From Sphingomonas taxi (GTDB taxonomy: Bacteria; Pseudomonadota; Alphaproteobacteria; Sphingomonadales; Sphingomonadaceae), in assembly GCF_000764535.1 (NCBI RefSeq), contig NZ_CP009571.1:434001-498000 (forward strand): a DNA stretch of 64,000 nucleotides. The letters run 5' to 3'. This document shows positions 33,403 to 41,478 of the stretch, piece by piece. The notes below the pieces were generated by a model. That model saw only the letters and a program-made list of their open reading frames with translations, made no database searches and was not told the DNA's origin. Every line of letters begins with the position of its first letter. Position 1 is the stretch's first letter. A program made the translations under genes and the position numbers.

Positions 33403-35157
33403 ATGTCCCGCCGTATCCTGATCACCGGTGCCAGCGTCGCCGGCAATACCGCGGCGTGGTGGCTCGGCCGTGCCGGCTTCGATGTCGAGGTGGTCGAACG
33501 CGCACCGGCGTTTCGCGACGGCGGCCAGAATATCGACGTGCGCGGCGTCGGCCGCGAGGTGCTGCGGCGCATGGGACTGGAACAGGCGGCGCTCGATCAT
33601 GGTACCGGCGAGGAAGGCACCGCATGGGTCAAAAGCGACGGCAGCGTCGCCGCGCAGTTCATCACCGCCGAGTTCGGGGCCGACGGCCCCACTGCCGAAA
33701 TGGAGATCCTGCGCGGCGATCTCGCCCGCTTGGTCTACGAACCCGCTGCCGCGCGTGCCACCTATCGCTTCGGCGACAGCGTGGCGGCGATCGACGAGGA
33801 TGACGCGGCGGCGGTGGTCACCTTCGCCAGCGGACGCACCGCGCGATACGATGCGGTCATCGTCGCCGAGGGCGTCGGGTCGGCGACCCGCTCACACGTC
33901 TTCGCGAACGAGAATGCGCCGCGCTGGATGGATCTGACGATCGCCTATTTCACGATCCCGCGAACCCAGGACGACGGGCAATTGTGGCGGTGGTACAATG
34001 CGACCGGCGGGCGCAGCGTGTCGCTGCGGCCCGACCGTTACGGCACCACCCGCGCGATGCTGTCGGTACAGCAGCAGCCGGGCGGCGAGCAGGATTGGAG
34101 CACGGACCGCCAGAAGGCGTGGCTGCGCGAGCGGTTCGCCGAAGCCGGCTGGCAGACCGACCGCGTGCTCGACGGCATGGCGACGACGGACGATTTCTAT
34201 TTCGACGTGCTGCGTCAGGTGCGGATGAAGCGCTGGTCGAAGGGCAGGGTGGTGCTGACCGGCGACGCCGCATGGTGCGCGACGCCGATCGCCGGGATCG
34301 GCACGACGCTGGCGATCACCGGCGCCTATGTGCTGGCGGCGGAGCTGGCGCGGCACGACGATGTCGCCGCGGCGTTCGACTCCTATGAGCAGGCGATGCG
34401 CCCGATGGTCGAGGACGCGCAGGGCGTTCCCAAGATCGCACCGCGGCTGATGAACCCGCAGAGCCGGCTCGCCATCCGCCTGCTCCATGGCGCGCTCGCG
34501 GCGGCAAGCCGGCCCATCGTCCAAAAGGCGATGGGCAAAATGTTCGGGGGCGGCCCGAAGGAGCCCGATCTGTCCCGCTACGATGACGCCATCCCGACCG
34601 ATGTGACGATCGTCGCCTCGGAACCGGCGCCATCCGGCGTCGCGGCGCCGGCGGCGGGCGGGCTGTCGCCGCTGCTCGCGATCGGCGCGGTCGGCGTCGT
34701 GCTGGGGGCGAGTGCGGTGCTCGGGCGGCGCAACGCGCCCGATCCGTCGCACGCCGCCATCCGGCGCTGGTATCGCCGGCTCGACAAGCCCGGCTTCACC
34801 CCGCCCGATGCGGCCTTCGGCGCGGTCTGGCCGGTGCTGGAGACCGGCCTGGCGGTCGGCGGCTATCGTCTGCTGCGACGACCGGCGGGGCCGGCGCGCA
34901 ATGCCGCGGTCGGGCTCTGGCTGCTCAACACCGCAATGGTCGGCGGCTGGACGCACTTGTTCTTCCGCGAGAAGAAGCTCGGCGCGAGTGCGGCGGCATC
35001 GGGTACGATGGTCGCATCGGGTGCCGCCTATGTCGCGACCGCCGCACGCGTGGACAGGCCGGCGGCGGCGGTCGGCGTGCCGTTCGTCGCGTGGCTCGGC
35101 TTCGCCACGCTGCTCGCCGAGCGGATCTGGCGTGACAATCCGGCGGAGGAAGGATGA
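33403..35157 (+). CDS. FAD-dependent monooxygenase fused to a TspO/MBR membrane domain
   Basis: The 584-residue protein starts after GGAGAG at normal spacing. Residues 1 to about 385 are a PHBH-type flavoprotein monooxygenase: ITGASVAGNTAAWWLGRAGFDVEVVERAP (FAD-binding start), DVRGVGREVLRRMGL, EILRGDLARLVYE, VIVAEGVGSATRS, and the second FAD motif GDAAWCATPIAGIGTTLAITGAYVLAAEL. A linker with a hydrophobic stretch GGLSPLLAIGAVGVVLGASAVLG follows. The last 135 or so residues are TspO-like: IRRWYRRLDKPGFTPPDAAFGAVWPVLETGLAVGGYRLL, NTAMVGGWTHLFFREKKLGAS, then two more helices. No stop or frameshift separates the parts. TspO binds porphyrins, so a membrane-bound tetrapyrrole or xenobiotic oxidation is imaginable, but no substrate can be named. 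Confidence 0.82.
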   Translation: MSRRILITGASVAGNTAAWWLGRAGFDVEVVERAPAFRDGGQNIDVRGVGREVLRRMGLEQAALDHGTGEEGTAWVKSDGSVAAQFITAEFGADGPTAEMEILRGDLARLVYEPAAARATYRFGDSVAAIDEDDAAAVVTFASGRTARYDAVIVAEGVGSATRSHVFANENAPRWMDLTIAYFTIPRTQDDGQLWRWYNATGGRSVSLRPDRYGTTRAMLSVQQQPGGEQDWSTDRQKAWLRERFAEAGWQTDRVLDGMATTDDFYFDVLRQVRMKRWSKGRVVLTGDAAWCATPIAGIGTTLAITGAYVLAAELARHDDVAAAFDSYEQAMRPMVEDAQGVPKIAPRLMNPQSRLAIRLLHGALAAASRPIVQKAMGKMFGGGPKEPDLSRYDDAIPTDVTIVASEPAPSGVAAPAAGGLSPLLAIGAVGVVLGASAVLGRRNAPDPSHAAIRRWYRRLDKPGFTPPDAAFGAVWPVLETGLAVGGYRLLRRPAGPARNAAVGLWLLNTAMVGGWTHLFFREKKLGASAAASGTMVASGAAYVATAARVDRPAAAVGVPFVAWLGFATLLAERIWRDNPAEEG

Positions 35158-35211
35158 GCCGCGACCCTTGCGGGCTTGCCGCCGGATGATCCGCCGCTAG
35201 GAGGCTCGGCG

Positions 35212-35478
35212 ATGGACCTCGACGACCAGATGCGCCGCTATTTCGGCACCGACCAACTGGCAACGGTGCCGCCTGAGGCGATCGCCGCCGGGATCGAGCA
35301 TATGAGGGTCGATCTCGGCCTCGAGCGCGACCGGGCGCGGCGGTTCGCGTTGTGGACCTTGCTCTACATGCTGGACGCGGCGCCGGCGCTCGACGCGGTC
35401 TTCGAGGAGGAGGCCGATCGCGACGCGGCGCGCAACCTGATGGACCTGTCCGCCCGGATGATGCCCGACGCGGACTGA
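35212..35478 (+). CDS. small acidic helical protein of unknown function
   Basis: An 88-residue protein starts at an ATG preceded by AGGAGG seven bases upstream, a near-perfect ribosome site. It begins MDLDDQMRRYFGTDQLATVPPEAIAAGIEHMRVDLGLERDRARRFALWTLLYMLDAAPALDAVFEEEADRDAARNLMD and looks all-helical and acidic, with no membrane segment or known motif. It follows the monooxygenase-TspO gene by 54 bases on the same strand and could be co-transcribed. I do not recognise the family. Confidence 0.6.
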   Translation: MDLDDQMRRYFGTDQLATVPPEAIAAGIEHMRVDLGLERDRARRFALWTLLYMLDAAPALDAVFEEEADRDAARNLMDLSARMMPDAD

Positions 35479-35491
35479 ACCGCGACGGCGC

Positions 35492-35650
35492 TCAACTCCG
35501 GTAAAGCGCGATGCCGAGCGCCAGCATGCCGGCCATCGATACGGCGAGGAAGGCGATCATCACGATGATCACCCGCCGGATCAACGGGCGGTTGCCGGCA
35601 GCGCCGTCGCGCCGGCCGGCATCCTGTCCGAAGGTGTCGCGATCCGTCAT
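35492..35650 (-). CDS. small membrane protein, second gene of a two-gene operon
   Basis: The 52-residue product has a polar N-terminal third (MTDRDTFGQDAGRRDGAAG) and one membrane helix (VIIVMIAFLAVSMAGMLALGIAL, residues about 27-49), ending LYRS. Its ATG overlaps the stop of the upstream acidic protein gene (ATGA), the main support that it is translated. The function is unknown. Positive residues before the helix predict a cytoplasmic N-terminus. Confidence 0.6.
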   Translation of the reverse strand: MTDRDTFGQDAGRRDGAAGNRPLIRRVIIVMIAFLAVSMAGMLALGIALYRS

Positions 35651-35829
35651 TGTTCGAGGGGGTCCTTGACGAAGCCCTTCAGGTCGTCCGCGTCGAGATC
35701 CTCCTGCGCCTTGCCGACGTGCTTATCGTCGGTGCCGCTGCTGCCCGATTCCTCGACGGCGCGGGTCGTCTTGCCGGCGGTGTCGTCGGCATCGAGGCGG
35801 TCGGTGGCGTCGTCCGGTTGGTCGGTCAT
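35647..35829 (-). CDS. small acidic, disordered protein of unknown function
   Basis: The 60-residue product, starting MTDQPDDATDRLDADDTAGKTTRAVEESG and ending DLDADDLKGFVKDPLEQ, is strongly acidic and predicted disordered. I chose the ATG at 35829 because AAGGAT stands seven bases before it; a TTG at 35859 would add ten residues. The stop overlaps the start of the small membrane protein gene, so the two form an operon. I recognise no family; the composition resembles general stress-type small proteins (weak inference). Confidence 0.55.
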   Translation of the reverse strand: MTDQPDDATDRLDADDTAGKTTRAVEESGSSGTDDKHVGKAQEDLDADDLKGFVKDPLEQ

Positions 35830-35855
35830 GATGATATCCTTGGCGTTGCTGCTGC

Positions 35856-36359
35856 TCAATGAGCGGCCGGCGGCATCGGGGCCAGCAATTCGGCGAGCGT
35901 GACCGGCGCGAAATCGCGGGCGTCGACGCCGACGTCGAACTGGCGCGGCATCGGTTTCAGCCGGCCGTGGCTATGGCCGTGCAGGTTGATCGCGCGGCGA
36001 TGCTGGCCGTTCCAGCTGCGGAAAGGATAATGGCAGAGAACGAGCGCGTGGCCGTCGAGCGACAGCTCGGCATAATCGCCGACGCTCGCCCAGCCGGCGA
36101 CGACGCGGGTACCGTCGGGATCGTTGTTGCCGGCGAGCAGATGCTTGCTGCCGTGCAGCCGGTCGAGCAGCCCGGCGACATCGCCGGCCCGGCGGGCGAC
36201 GTCGCCAAGATGCCAGACGATATCGTCCGGCGCGACGCGCGCGTTCCAGCGCGCGATGAGCGTCGCGTCCATCGTCGCGGTGTCCGCGAACGGCCGGTGC
36301 TGGATGTTAATCGTGCGATGATCACCGAAATGCGTGTCGGCGGTGAAGAAGACGGCCAT
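35856..36359 (-). CDS. metallophosphoesterase (calcineurin-like)
   Basis: The 167-residue enzyme has the dinuclear-metal motifs in order: FFTADTHFGDHR (D-x-H), IVWHLGDVARR (G-D), HLLAGNNDPDG (G-N-x-D), ALVLCHYPFRSWNG (H) and NLHGHSHGRL (G-H-x-H). This is the short form often labelled phosphoesterase or metallophosphatase. It is cytoplasmic. The substrate cannot be told; the short form with AGNNDP resembles hydrolases of cyclic or mono-nucleotides and phosphoesters. It follows the HxlR gene on the same strand, its ATG six bases after that stop, so the two are probably co-transcribed. Confidence 0.88.
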   Translation of the reverse strand: MAVFFTADTHFGDHRTINIQHRPFADTATMDATLIARWNARVAPDDIVWHLGDVARRAGDVAGLLDRLHGSKHLLAGNNDPDGTRVVAGWASVGDYAELSLDGHALVLCHYPFRSWNGQHRRAINLHGHSHGRLKPMPRQFDVGVDARDFAPVTLAELLAPMPPAAH

Positions 36360-36365
36360 CGCGGA

Positions 36366-36812
36366 TCAACGCGCCGGGAGGACGGACGATGCGGGATCCG
36401 CCGCGGCGCGCGTGTCGTAGCGACCCTGCGCCGCCGCCACCTCGGGCATGCGCGTCTCCGCCCAGTCGATCATCAGCCGCAGCGCGGCGAGCAGGTCGCG
36501 GCCGAGCGGGGTGACGCGATAGCTGACGCTGACCGGCACCGTCGCGACGACGTGGCGCGTCACCAGCCCGTCGCGTTCGAGCGCGCGCAGCGTCTGGCTC
36601 AGCATCTTCTGCGAGATACCGCCGATCCGCTGCTTGAGCTGGCCGAAGCGCAATTCCCGGTCGCCGAGCAGCAGCAGGATCAGCACGCTCCATTTGTCGC
36701 CGATCCGATCGAGCAACTGGCGCGTCGGGCAGTCGCGCGCATAGGCGTCGCCGCGTCCGGTGGCGGTTTCGCCCAAGTGACCAAGGGAGTCGAAAGTGCC
36801 GTCTTGCTTCAT
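36366..36812 (-). CDS. HxlR-family transcriptional regulator
   Basis: The 148-residue winged-helix regulator contains CPTRQLLDRIGDKWSVLILLLLGDRELRFGQLKQRIGGISQKMLSQTLRALERDGLVTRHVVATVPVSVSYRVTPLGRDL, the full HxlR core with its single Cys at residue 28 (DCPTR). In many HxlR/YodB proteins this cysteine senses electrophiles or oxidants. It is divergent from an NAD(P)-binding oxidoreductase gene, and two GGTCACC units lie in the 51-base gap between them, a likely operator. Control of that oxidoreductase is the usual arrangement. Confidence 0.88.
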   Translation of the reverse strand: MKQDGTFDSLGHLGETATGRGDAYARDCPTRQLLDRIGDKWSVLILLLLGDRELRFGQLKQRIGGISQKMLSQTLRALERDGLVTRHVVATVPVSVSYRVTPLGRDLLAALRLMIDWAETRMPEVAAAQGRYDTRAAADPASSVLPAR

Positions 36813-36813
36813 G

Positions 36814-36839
36814 GGTCACCTCTAGCGATGTTGGTCACC
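36814..36839. promoter_or_regulatory. two GGTCACC palindromes in the hxlR/oxidoreductase gap
   Basis: GGTCACC occurs at 36814-36820 and again at 36833-36839, start to start 19 bases apart, each a perfect GGT-N-ACC palindrome. They lie in the 51-base divergent gap. Roughly two helical turns separate them, so a dimer pair of the HxlR regulator could occupy both and control both promoters. Confidence 0.45.
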
Positions 36840-36863
36840 GATGGAAACCAATGGAGGTGCGAC

Positions 36864-37472
36864 ATGCAGATAGCGGTATTGGGTGCGAGCGGTCACGCCG
36901 GGTCGGAGATCGCCACGGAGCTCGCCGCGCGCGGCCACAAAGTGCGGGGCATCGCCCGAAACCCGGCGGCGATCCCGCAGGCGGAGGGGATCGAGGCGGT
37001 GGCGGGCGACGCGTCCGACCCGGCGGCGCTCGCCGAGCTGATCCGCGGCAGCGATGCGGTGATCAGCGCGCTGCATTTCGACGTCACGGCGGACACGTTG
37101 CTGGCGGCGGTCAAGCGGGCGGGCGTGCCGCGATTGCTGGTCACCGGTGGTGCCGCGAGCCTTGAGGTCGCACCGGGTCAGCGGCTGTTCGACACACCGG
37201 ACTTTCCGGAGGAATGGAAGCCGTTCGCTGCCGGCGGGATCGCCTTCCTCGACGCGTTGCGGGACGAGCAAGAGGTCAACTGGACCTTCTTCTCGCCGGC
37301 GGCGCAGATCTTTGAAGGGCCGCGGACCGGCCGGTATCGCACCGGCGGCGATCAGCTCGTCGTCGATGCGAATGGCGAGAGCAGGATCAGCTTCGCGGAT
37401 TTCGCGATCGCGATGGTCGATGAGCTCGAACGGCCGCAGCACAGCCGCGGCCGCTTCACCGCGGCTTATTGA
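36864..37472 (+). CDS. NAD(P)-binding oxidoreductase, atypical SDR (YwnB-like)
   Basis: The 202-residue protein has a Rossmann start IAVLGASGHAGSEIATELAARGHKV (GxxGxxG), then GDASDPAALAELIRGSDAVISALHF and RLLVTGGAASLEVAPGQRLFDTP. It ends with FSPAAQIFEGPRTGRYRTGGDQLVVDANGESRISFADFAIAMVDELE, the pattern of the NmrA-like/YwnB atypical SDRs. It probably binds NAD(P)H; the substrate is unknown. GGAGG stands seven bases before the ATG. It is divergent from the HxlR regulator, which likely represses it until an electrophile or disulfide stress occurs. Confidence 0.85.
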   Translation: MQIAVLGASGHAGSEIATELAARGHKVRGIARNPAAIPQAEGIEAVAGDASDPAALAELIRGSDAVISALHFDVTADTLLAAVKRAGVPRLLVTGGAASLEVAPGQRLFDTPDFPEEWKPFAAGGIAFLDALRDEQEVNWTFFSPAAQIFEGPRTGRYRTGGDQLVVDANGESRISFADFAIAMVDELERPQHSRGRFTAAY

Positions 37473-38659
37473 ACCGCGGCGAGACGGCGACGGATCATCC
37501 GGTCGAAGGTCGCGAGTTCGCATAGACCGGTCACGCCGCAGCCGGGGATCGGCAGCGGCGTGACCGTCACCCTCGGCGACAGGCGGCGCAGATCATCGGG
37601 TGATTGCGTTCGGTAGGAGGCCCGGACGTATCGCCGCTTGCGCGAGGGATCGTACAACCGTTCGAGCCAGATCGCGCCGCCGGGGGCGACATCGCCCTCG
37701 GCATAGCCCGGCGCGCGCAGCGGGACGTGCAGGACGGCGGCAAGCGAGGTGACGTTGGTGTCGTGGCCGACCAATATGTCGACCGGAGGGGCATCGGCGC
37801 CGGTCAGCCCTGCGAGCATGCGACGGCCGAGGACCGCGGCCTGATGCGCGGCCATATAGGGCGGACGGGTGAAGACGTCGAACAGCGCGGCGTGGAGCGC
37901 GCCGACCCGACGGAGCGCGGCCGCGTCGATCCGGGGCCAGCCGCGCGGGTCGAGCCCTTCGGCATATTGCAGCAGGAGCACCTGCGCCGTGCCCGAGGTG
38001 GTGCGGATCGGCCCGCTCAGCTCGATGCCCCGGCCGTCGGCCGACGCAACGATGCGCGAGGGCGTAACCGGGCTGCATCCCTGCGGCGCGGCGCAACCCA
38101 GCAGCATGTCGAGTTGCGCGATCGCTGCGGCATGGCGGCGGGCGAGCGCGTCGACGCCGCCGGTATAATGCTGGATGTCGGCGATCGCGGTCGCCGGGTC
38201 GAACCGGGTCGCACCGGCGCGCAGCGGCTCGAACAGCGGATCGGCGCGATCGGGCGCGAGGTGATCCACCGGGATCGTGCAGCCCGGCGCGAGGCCAGCG
38301 GCGAAGGCGGTTCCGCTGGCGATCGTGCGCTCGGCGGTGTTGGCGTGGATGCGCACCGTGCGCGGGGCAGGACAGCCGACGCGCGGCAACAGCCCGGCGG
38401 CAATCAATGCGCGGCGATCTTCCGCGCCGAGGATCGTCATCGCCCGCGCGCCATGCGGCGTCAGATGCTCGGCCGGCACGGGCCAATGCGGCCATGGCGC
38501 CGCAGTGCGCGTCCCCTCCGGCGCCTCGCCGTCGATCGGCGCACGCACGCCGTGCCGCATCAGTACGACGACGCGCTCGACGGTGAGTACCGGCCGCGCG
38601 GCGAGCGGTGCGGGTGCGGCGAACAGGAACAGGGCGGGCAGCAGGCGGAGGAGCATCAT
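37466..38659 (-). CDS. secreted histidine acid phosphatase (AppA/phytase-like)
   Basis: The 397-residue protein has a signal peptide (LLPALFLFAAPAPLAARP) and the histidine acid phosphatase motifs: VVVLMRHGVRAP near residue 35 (RHGxRxP, phosphohistidine site) and DILVGHDTNVTSLAAVL with the HD motif near residue 295. Cysteines (GCPAPR, PGC, LLGCAAPQGC, GCGVTGLC) could form disulfides, as in phytases and glucose-1-phosphatases. It would act in the periplasm on phytate, sugar phosphates or similar. The start ATG pair sits at the base of a hairpin (38658-38681) and lacks a clear ribosome site. It follows the che operon on the same strand. Confidence 0.85.
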   Translation of the reverse strand: MMLLRLLPALFLFAAPAPLAARPVLTVERVVVLMRHGVRAPIDGEAPEGTRTAAPWPHWPVPAEHLTPHGARAMTILGAEDRRALIAAGLLPRVGCPAPRTVRIHANTAERTIASGTAFAAGLAPGCTIPVDHLAPDRADPLFEPLRAGATRFDPATAIADIQHYTGGVDALARRHAAAIAQLDMLLGCAAPQGCSPVTPSRIVASADGRGIELSGPIRTTSGTAQVLLLQYAEGLDPRGWPRIDAAALRRVGALHAALFDVFTRPPYMAAHQAAVLGRRMLAGLTGADAPPVDILVGHDTNVTSLAAVLHVPLRAPGYAEGDVAPGGAIWLERLYDPSRKRRYVRASYRTQSPDDLRRLSPRVTVTPLPIPGCGVTGLCELATFDRMIRRRLAAVQ

Positions 38660-38681
38660 CCGCGGCGGGCTAGCCGCGGAT
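38658..38681 (-). terminator. hairpin at the end of the che operon, overlapping the phosphatase start
   Basis: ATCCGCGGC and GCCGCGGAT form a perfect nine-base stem over a six-base loop, 35 bases after the end of the last che gene. Its base includes the first ATG of the phosphatase gene. It may end che transcription and at the same time hinder initiation of any read-through message. Confidence 0.5.
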
Positions 38682-38716
38682 TGGGTCAGGCCGGTGACGG
38701 TCCGCGCCGAGGCGGC

Positions 38717-40387
38717 TCAGAACAGTCCGTCGTCGTCGTCATCGTCGTTGGCCGCATGCGCCGTCGGCGCCATGCCGGGCAGCAGGAAACGGGCGTGGAC
38801 GTCGCGCTCCGCGGCCATCGTGTAGAGCTTGGCGATGGCGGGCAGGACGGCGTGCAACGCGCCTTCGTCGTCTTCCGTCAGCGTGGGCAGGTCGCCGGCG
38901 CGTTCCGCCAGGATCGCCGACGCCTCTTCCATCGTGCCGGCCAGCGCCAGCTCCTGCGCGAGGTCGACCGCGGTCGCCTCGACGAGCTCGACCAGCCGCT
39001 GCGCATCGTCGCCACCCTGCAGCACGACCTGATCGGTCCGGCGGCACGCCTCGCGGATGACGAGGAGCGCGCGGGCGAGCATCGTCGCGACATCCGGCTC
39101 GTCATTGCTCAGCGCCAGCGACACCTCGGCATCGCCGAGCCGCCCGATCGTATGGCCGACGTCGATCGTCGTCGCGCCGAGGTCGCGCGCATAGGCATCC
39201 ACCTCCTGCGCGACGACCGCGACGGCCCGACCGACGGTGCCATGCCGGCGGCAGAGCAGGCGGGTGTTGGTGGCGATATCCTGTACGTCGGTGCGGATCG
39301 CGCTCAGCCGGCCGACGCGCTGCGTCAGCTCGGTGACGGTCGCATCGATCAGCCCGGTCATCCCCTCCGCCTGCCGATGTGCCGATTGCAGCTGGACGAT
39401 GATCCGGTCCATGCCGGTGACGCTCTCCTCCAGCCGGGTGAGGAAGCCGCGATTGTCCTCGCCGGCCTGTTCGGCGATCAGGTCGAGCAAGGCGCGGCCA
39501 TCGGGGATCAGCGCGTCCAGCGAGTCGACCAGCGCGCCCGTCTCGCGGCCGAAGTCATGAACGACGGCGTCGAGCTGTGCGGCGAGCAGGCGATCGACAT
39601 GCGCCGCCGCCCCCGGGCCGCAGCCGTGCGATTCGACCAGTTGCAGCGCGGCGACGACGTGTTCCAGCCGCTGACGGGTGCTGTCGCCGACCTGCAGCGC
39701 GCCGAGCAGCACCGCCACCTTGGTCTGGATGCTGCGCGCGATCGCGGCGACGCGGCGGGCGAGCTGCGCGGCGCCCTGGAGGTGGACGCCGAGCGCGGCG
39801 GCGTCCGCGGCGAGGCGCTGCGGCACCGCCGGCACCGCCTTGACGCATTCGGCGGTGAGCAGGCGATCGACCTGCTGGACGCTGGCGAGCCCCGTCTCCA
39901 GTTCCTTGAGCTTGCTGATCACCTCGGTCAGCAGCGTCTCGCCGGCGGCGAGCTTGCCGTTCATGCCGTTGACGAAGCCGACGAATTGCGGCTCGCCCGA
40001 GGCGGCGATCTTGATGTTCATGCCGTAGATGCCGAGCACGCGTAGCGAGCGATGCATGTCGAGCACATGCTGGCGCAGCAACGCGGCAATCGCGGCGATC
40101 GTCTTGACCCGGCCGGTGCGCCCGGCGAGCGTGGCGGGCAAAGCGGTGATGCGCGCGGCGACCTCGGCGAGATCGGCGGCGGCGGCGCCGGCGTTGCTGG
40201 CGTCGAGCGCATCGACGATCGTGTCGAGCCCGCCGACGATCCGGTCGATCATCCCGATCGCATCGGCGAGCGTCGTGCCCGCACGCAGGAAGCGCGTGTC
40301 GAGATTGGCGGCGAGCTGCGCCAGCCCCCGCCGCATCGGGCATTCCGCCGGTTCGACCACGACCAACGCGTTGCTGTCCTGAAGCAT
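38717..40387 (-). CDS. soluble, diverged chemoreceptor-like protein of the che operon
   Basis: The 556-residue protein is almost all helical with no membrane segment. Near residues 370-425 it holds LSAIRTDVQDIATNTRLLCRRHGTVGRAVAVVAQEVDAYARDLG, which aligns by eye with the chemoreceptor hairpin tip (I..IA.QT.LLALNA..EAARAG..GRGFAVVA.EVR.LA). The core LNA..EAARAGE contact residues for CheA and CheW are replaced. It ends in a run of six aspartates and GLF. It is the last gene of the che operon, 13 bases after cheB. It may have lost kinase control and become a scaffold or a CheY/CheB-binding protein; no established family name comes to mind. Confidence 0.65.
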   Translation of the reverse strand: MLQDSNALVVVEPAECPMRRGLAQLAANLDTRFLRAGTTLADAIGMIDRIVGGLDTIVDALDASNAGAAAADLAEVAARITALPATLAGRTGRVKTIAAIAALLRQHVLDMHRSLRVLGIYGMNIKIAASGEPQFVGFVNGMNGKLAAGETLLTEVISKLKELETGLASVQQVDRLLTAECVKAVPAVPQRLAADAAALGVHLQGAAQLARRVAAIARSIQTKVAVLLGALQVGDSTRQRLEHVVAALQLVESHGCGPGAAAHVDRLLAAQLDAVVHDFGRETGALVDSLDALIPDGRALLDLIAEQAGEDNRGFLTRLEESVTGMDRIIVQLQSAHRQAEGMTGLIDATVTELTQRVGRLSAIRTDVQDIATNTRLLCRRHGTVGRAVAVVAQEVDAYARDLGATTIDVGHTIGRLGDAEVSLALSNDEPDVATMLARALLVIREACRRTDQVVLQGGDDAQRLVELVEATAVDLAQELALAGTMEEASAILAERAGDLPTLTEDDEGALHAVLPAIAKLYTMAAERDVHARFLLPGMAPTAHAANDDDDDDGLF

Positions 40388-40400
40388 CGTCTTGTCCTAA

Positions 40401-41477
40401 TTATCGTGCGGCGGCGAGCAGCAGTTCACGGGCGATCGCGCCGAGCGGCACGACGCGATCCGCCGCGCCACGGGCGATCGCTTCCTTGGGCATGCCGAAG
40501 ACGATCGAGGTCGCCTCGTCCTGCGCCAGCGTGCGGGCGCCCGCCTGTTTCATCTCGAGCAGCCCGCGCGCGCCGTCGTCGCCCATGCCGGTCATGATGA
40601 TGCCGACCGCGTTCGATCCGGCGTTACGTGCGGCGGAGCGGAACAGCACGTCGACCGACGGCCGGTGCCGCGACACCAGAGGCCCCTCGCGAACTGCGGC
40701 GACATAGCGGGCGCCCTGGCGTTCGAGCATCATGTGGCGCAGGCCGCCCGGCGCGATCAGCACCCGGCCGCGCATCACCGTGTCGCCGTCCTCGGCCTCC
40801 TTGACGTCGACCTCGCACATGCCGTCGAGCCGCTTGGCGAAGGCGCGGGTGAAGCTTTCCGGCATGTGCTGGACGACGACGATGCCCGGCGAATTGGCGG
40901 GCAGCGCGGTCAACACCTCGCGCAGCGCCTCGGTCCCGCCGGTCGAGGCGCCGATGCACACCACCATCTCGGTGGTGCGGCTCATCGCGCGGCCGCTGGG
41001 TGGCGGCAGCACCGCGTCGGCGGTCAGCCGCTGCTGCGGTGCCGCGCTGGCCGGTTGGCGGCGGCCGAGCCGCGCCTTGGCGGCGCCCTTCACCGTCTCG
41101 CAGATATGCAGATGCGCCTCGACCAGATGATCGGCGACGCCGACGCGCGGCTTGAGGATGACGTCGACCGCACCCGCCTCGAGCGCCTGCAGCAACGTCT
41201 CCGAGCCTTCCTCGACCAGCGACGAGCACATGACGACCGGCGTCGGGCATTGCGCCATCATCCGGCGCAGGAAGGTGATGCCGTCCATCCGCGGCATCTC
41301 GACGTCGAGGGTGATGACGTCGGGCACCTCGGCCTGGATGTAGCGCGCCGCGGCGAAGGGATCGGCGGCGGCGGCGATCACCTCGATCTGCGGATCGGCG
41401 GAGAGGATCTGGGTCATCGCCTGGCGCACGCTGGCGCTGTCGTCGATGATCAGGACGCGGACGGGCTTGGCCGGCAT
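40401..41477 (-). CDS. cheB: chemotaxis protein-glutamate methylesterase/deamidase
   Basis: The 358-residue protein has a receiver domain ([15 protein letters not shown] with the acidic pair, [11 protein letters not shown] with phosphorylation site Asp58, VVMCSSL, ILKPR), a linker, and the methylesterase domain. That domain shows [18 protein letters not shown] (Ser178), [19 protein letters not shown] (His204) and [23 protein letters not shown] (catalytic Asp). It removes methyl groups from receptors when phosphorylated by CheA. cheR ends one base upstream of its start. The full domain set and all catalytic residues are present. Confidence 0.93.
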   Translation of the reverse strand: MPAKPVRVLIIDDSASVRQAMTQILSADPQIEVIAAAADPFAAARYIQAEVPDVITLDVEMPRMDGITFLRRMMAQCPTPVVMCSSLVEEGSETLLQALEAGAVDVILKPRVGVADHLVEAHLHICETVKGAAKARLGRRQPASAAPQQRLTADAVLPPPSGRAMSRTTEMVVCIGASTGGTEALREVLTALPANSPGIVVVQHMPESFTRAFAKRLDGMCEVDVKEAEDGDTVMRGRVLIAPGGLRHMMLERQGARYVAAVREGPLVSRHRPSVDVLFRSAARNAGSNAVGIIMTGMGDDGARGLLEMKQAGARTLAQDEATSIVFGMPKEAIARGAADRVVPLGAIARELLLAAAR

Positions 41478-41478
41478 G

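Noticed and set aside
38717..40387. CheZ phosphatase
   Set aside because: Only the acidic-hydrophobic C-terminus recalls CheZ; length, sequence and the receptor-tip-like segment do not fit the CheZ fold. It is discussed as a possible functional replacement only.
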